A stretch of DNA of 6,975 nt. Origin: Victivallales bacterium. GTDB taxonomy: Bacteria > Verrucomicrobiota > Lentisphaeria > Oligosphaerales > Lenti-02. Within the stretch, counting starts at the first letter, position 1; every line of letters begins with the position of its first letter. Below, in pieces: positions 5,701 to 6,975 of this stretch. The notes under the pieces are model-generated. The model was not told the DNA's origin. It was given only the letters and a program-made list of their open reading frames with translations, and made no database searches. The stretch is from NCBI GenBank assembly GCA_018648945.1, contig JABGQJ010000410.1:1-6975 (forward strand), written 5' to 3'. The position numbers and the translations under genes were made by a program.

Positions 5701-6975
5701 ACTTCTGTTCGGCGAGCGTCTCGCCGCCTGCTGCCGCCAGCAGCCGCGCCTGCACGGTGACGGCAATCGGGGGTGCTACCTCCTGGCCCACTGCGGGGAT
5801 GACCATGCGGCCACCGGGATACAGCGCCAGCGTCAGCGCGCCCTCTTCCCCGGCCTTCACGAAGCGTCGCTCCACGATCAGATCAATGGGCAGCGCCTTG
5901 CGGTACTCGGCTGTGACCTGGTCCGCCGACAGCGGGGTCCGGTAGATGCGCAGTTCGTCGAAGGCGCCATCCGCGATCCTCATGCCCCGGGGGTTGCCGG
6001 ACCGCGAGCCGATACTGAACGTGGTCACGGCATCGAGCACGGCCTGCTGCCGTTGCGGCAGGTAGCGATCCCCGGTCAAGCCACGCTCGTAGGGCACCCC
6101 GTCCGTATACATCTTGCACCAGCCATCCTCGTTCCAGACCAGTGCGACATGCCGCCAGTCGCCCTTCAGCCAGCCGCCCCGGCAGCGATTGTAGAGGGAG
6201 AAGCTCTTCGCCTCCTCGCCCCGCGACAGGTCGGCGCGCAGCCAGTGCCACTGCCAGATGCGCAGGGGCGTCTCGCCGTCCTCGCTGCGGGCGGCAAAGA
6301 GACCATACCAGGGGAAGTTCTTCTGGTCCTGGATTGCGCCATCCCACTCCGGCCGGAACCAGAACATGACCGTTCCGCCCGTCCCTTTGAAGGCATCCCC
6401 GGCGGCATAGTCGAGCAGGGGCTTGGTCCCGTCTGCGGCGTGGACGCGCACGGCTTGCCCGCGTACGCCGGCGACGAAGCTCAGTCCCGTGGCGGCGCGG
6501 GCTTCGCGTTTACCGACAGAGCCCTGTATCGCAGTGGTGCCGTCGAATGCGGCATACAGGGCCAGTTCGGGCGCTTCGGCCTGGTTGGCGGGCTTGGCGT
6601 CGGGCATCACGCGGGCGAACTGGATATCGTCGAACCCGCAATCAACGCGATAGGCGTAGAACTTGGCGGACCGAAGCGAAGCCGTCTCTCGGCGGATCGT
6701 CCCGATCCGTCTGCCGCCCACATCGACCTGGACATACGGGCCTTCGGTGAGAACGGTCAGGACGGTCCACGGGGCATTCTCGCCAGCCTCCAGCGGAGCC
6801 CTGAAATCGACGCCCAGCCGGCGATGCTCGCGGGTCTTGCCCGCAGACTGGTCCCAGTAGTGGATGGACTTCCCCCGGCAGTAGATCCGCAGGCTGGTGC
6901 CATCGTCATAGGTGAAGATGACCCCGAAATGCTGCTCCTTCTTCGGAACCAGGAATCTCTTCACCTTGCAGGACA
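2783..6975 (-). CDS. Large multi-domain glycoside-hydrolase-like protein with LamG-like and malectin-like domains, 5'-truncated
   Basis: The frame is open from the window edge to the stop at 2783-2785. The GTG at 6964 is the first possible start, but the frame continues upstream (Ser-Cys-Lys), no ribosome binding site is obvious and no signal peptide is visible, so the N-terminus is probably missing. Numbering from that GTG: residues 1-118 form a beta-sandwich ending in FDDIQFARV; 135-345 form a LamG-like jelly roll (GGTVMFWFRPEW, WRHVALVWNEDGWCKMYTDG, FDELRIYRTPL); 360-465 and 480-625 are beta-rich; 640-1025 look like a TIM barrel, with GGIDIWLNP (Asp807, nt 4544-4546) and SYLTYFESFND (Glu979, nt 4028-4030) as candidate catalytic acids; 1060-1128 are a beta-sandwich; 1143-1228 are helical; 1229-1393 form a malectin-like domain (AVNCG, YGYVG, YRFTVKPGTYTVRLHL, CNAIEI). 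It probably binds and cleaves a glycan outside the cytoplasm. Domain folds are fairly secure; enzymatic activity and family are inferred. Confidence 0.88.
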   Translation of the reverse strand, partial: SCKVKRFLVPKKEQHFGVIFTYDDGTSLRIYCRGKSIHYWDQSAGKTREHRRLGVDFRAPLEAGENAPWTVLTVLTEGPYVQVDVGGRRIGTIRRETASLRSAKFYAYRVDCGFDDIQFARVMPDAKPANQAEAPELALYAAFDGTTAIQGSVGKREARAATGLSFVAGVRGQAVRVHAADGTKPLLDYAAGDAFKGTGGTVMFWFRPEWDGAIQDQKNFPWYGLFAARSEDGETPLRIWQWHWLRADLSRGEEAKSFSLYNRCRGGWLKGDWRHVALVWNEDGWCKMYTDGVPYERGLTGDRYLPQRQQAVLDAVTTFSIGSRSGNPRGMRIADGAFDELRIYRTPLSADQVTAEYRKALPIDLIVERRFVKAGEEGALTLALYPGGRMVIPAVGQEVAPPIAVTVQARLLAAAGGETLAEQKFSGKVTGETLVSLRVPPLSAGDYRLTCTVSHGQATVQRSFPITVYALSPGASPSLDELDLGKASQILSCADPASNTTVLSNVPTTLGTLAGVAYREAGSAKADRFAFEMVFPEEQLHGPPVLLEIAWPDNKPRSTGLYMYPEAKSKQHRDRLEGGIQSGDEYPLSGTMRATRYLFYPDRKRYLFEARTMVPGMPAAVATVTVYPLRAPLPHLAVATPKTIPHRMLGHLDEDQSFEMLFRSNSQPAKVVRHLETLCDYLDYTGQELVSYPLLRYHAIHYPVAGPYPGGNLRPEGWIDLFLQVFRARGKQLIGTVNLYTLPELDLLPSRIDALIDAGMFTRNAQGDLVSGWGGYVPNPAHPEVRSAFLKHVGEVLRRYGPNPAFGGIDIWLNPTWAFKSLEHGYDDVAVAQFAAETGVVVPGGKGRERFPARHAFLTGPALDSWLAWRAKKTTETVAAITRQATAIRPGLRVFLPLPVSPADTTDPAAHYYRNLGMDVAALGKLPNLVLVARRNPAAYRHQKHWDTAETRHDEALFDRANTAVFQAPGQAASASYLTYFESFNDSLKPDPYSGYFQNADVKAHGRFFLREFAYCLATMDTTRMLIGAQPLGTAGRDKVTREFARAYCALPAVPFQDVAGAGDPATVRWGDTKEGPYVYAVNTLCFPVAVTCRFSRDAQGIELGTGMATQTEGKALVIELAPFQLRSFRFPPQSQTRPTRMETRIPAETVAWFAERVATVETGLKAVADTGTDVAALSQHLTALRKACASGAYAEAHRLLFAKAIMELGKLREAAAQGYLKEQAQMLARSAYAVNCGQGGGTFYRGKKGTLFFPDQPFKAGGYGYVGSYKSVTRSVAGLVGTTDPTLFATEAYDFSRYRFTVKPGTYTVRLHLKVGYEPGAKPDVFVFNLDIEGKRVLDKADLFLLGGSDFKKAVMRGFPGIAVTDGVLDLDFGAVAGHSSTARLCNAIEIIPAK

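Overview
The window is GC-rich throughout and holds three protein-coding genes and two intergenic stretches packed with inverted repeats. Gene content points to a heterotrophic, polysaccharide-degrading bacterium: a GH5-type cellulase, a very large multi-domain carbohydrate-active protein with LamG-like and malectin-like modules, and a URO-D superfamily protein. This combination, together with intergenic runs of small CCCC/GGGG hairpins, recalls the Planctomycetota-Verrucomicrobiota-Lentisphaerota (PVC) group or Armatimonadota. That placement is an inference; no marker gene is present.

Layout. From 1 to 1073 (+) lies the 3' part of a GH5 endoglucanase gene (subfamily-5-like motifs). Its 5' end is cut off by the window just before the NEP acid/base motif. 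It carries a C-terminal beta-rich, probably carbohydrate-binding, domain. From 1074 to 1410 is a 337-base intergenic region, most of it a 224-base element (1090-1313) bounded by a perfect 18-base inverted repeat and filled with smaller hairpins. A sigma70-type promoter candidate (1332-1360) follows immediately. From 1411 to 2457 (+) is a complete URO-D superfamily gene with a good ribosome binding site. From 2458 to 2782 is a 325-base region between convergent genes, tiled by seven consecutive hairpins, including two near-identical copies of a 23-base hairpin repeat. From 2783 to 6975 (-) is a gene of at least 1397 codons, truncated at its 5' end by the window edge. Its order is: beta-sandwich, LamG-like jelly roll, Ig-like beta region, TIM-barrel glycosidase-like core, beta-sandwich, helical linker, malectin-like domain.

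How they fit together. The GH5 enzyme and the large protein are both candidates for extracellular or periplasmic glycan binding and cleavage. The URO-D homologue may act on a small metabolite or methyl group, but nothing here ties it directly to the glycosidases. It appears to have its own promoter. The two points most worth following up are the inverted-repeat element at 1090-1313 and the large protein, whose catalytic core I cannot assign to a named glycoside hydrolase family.
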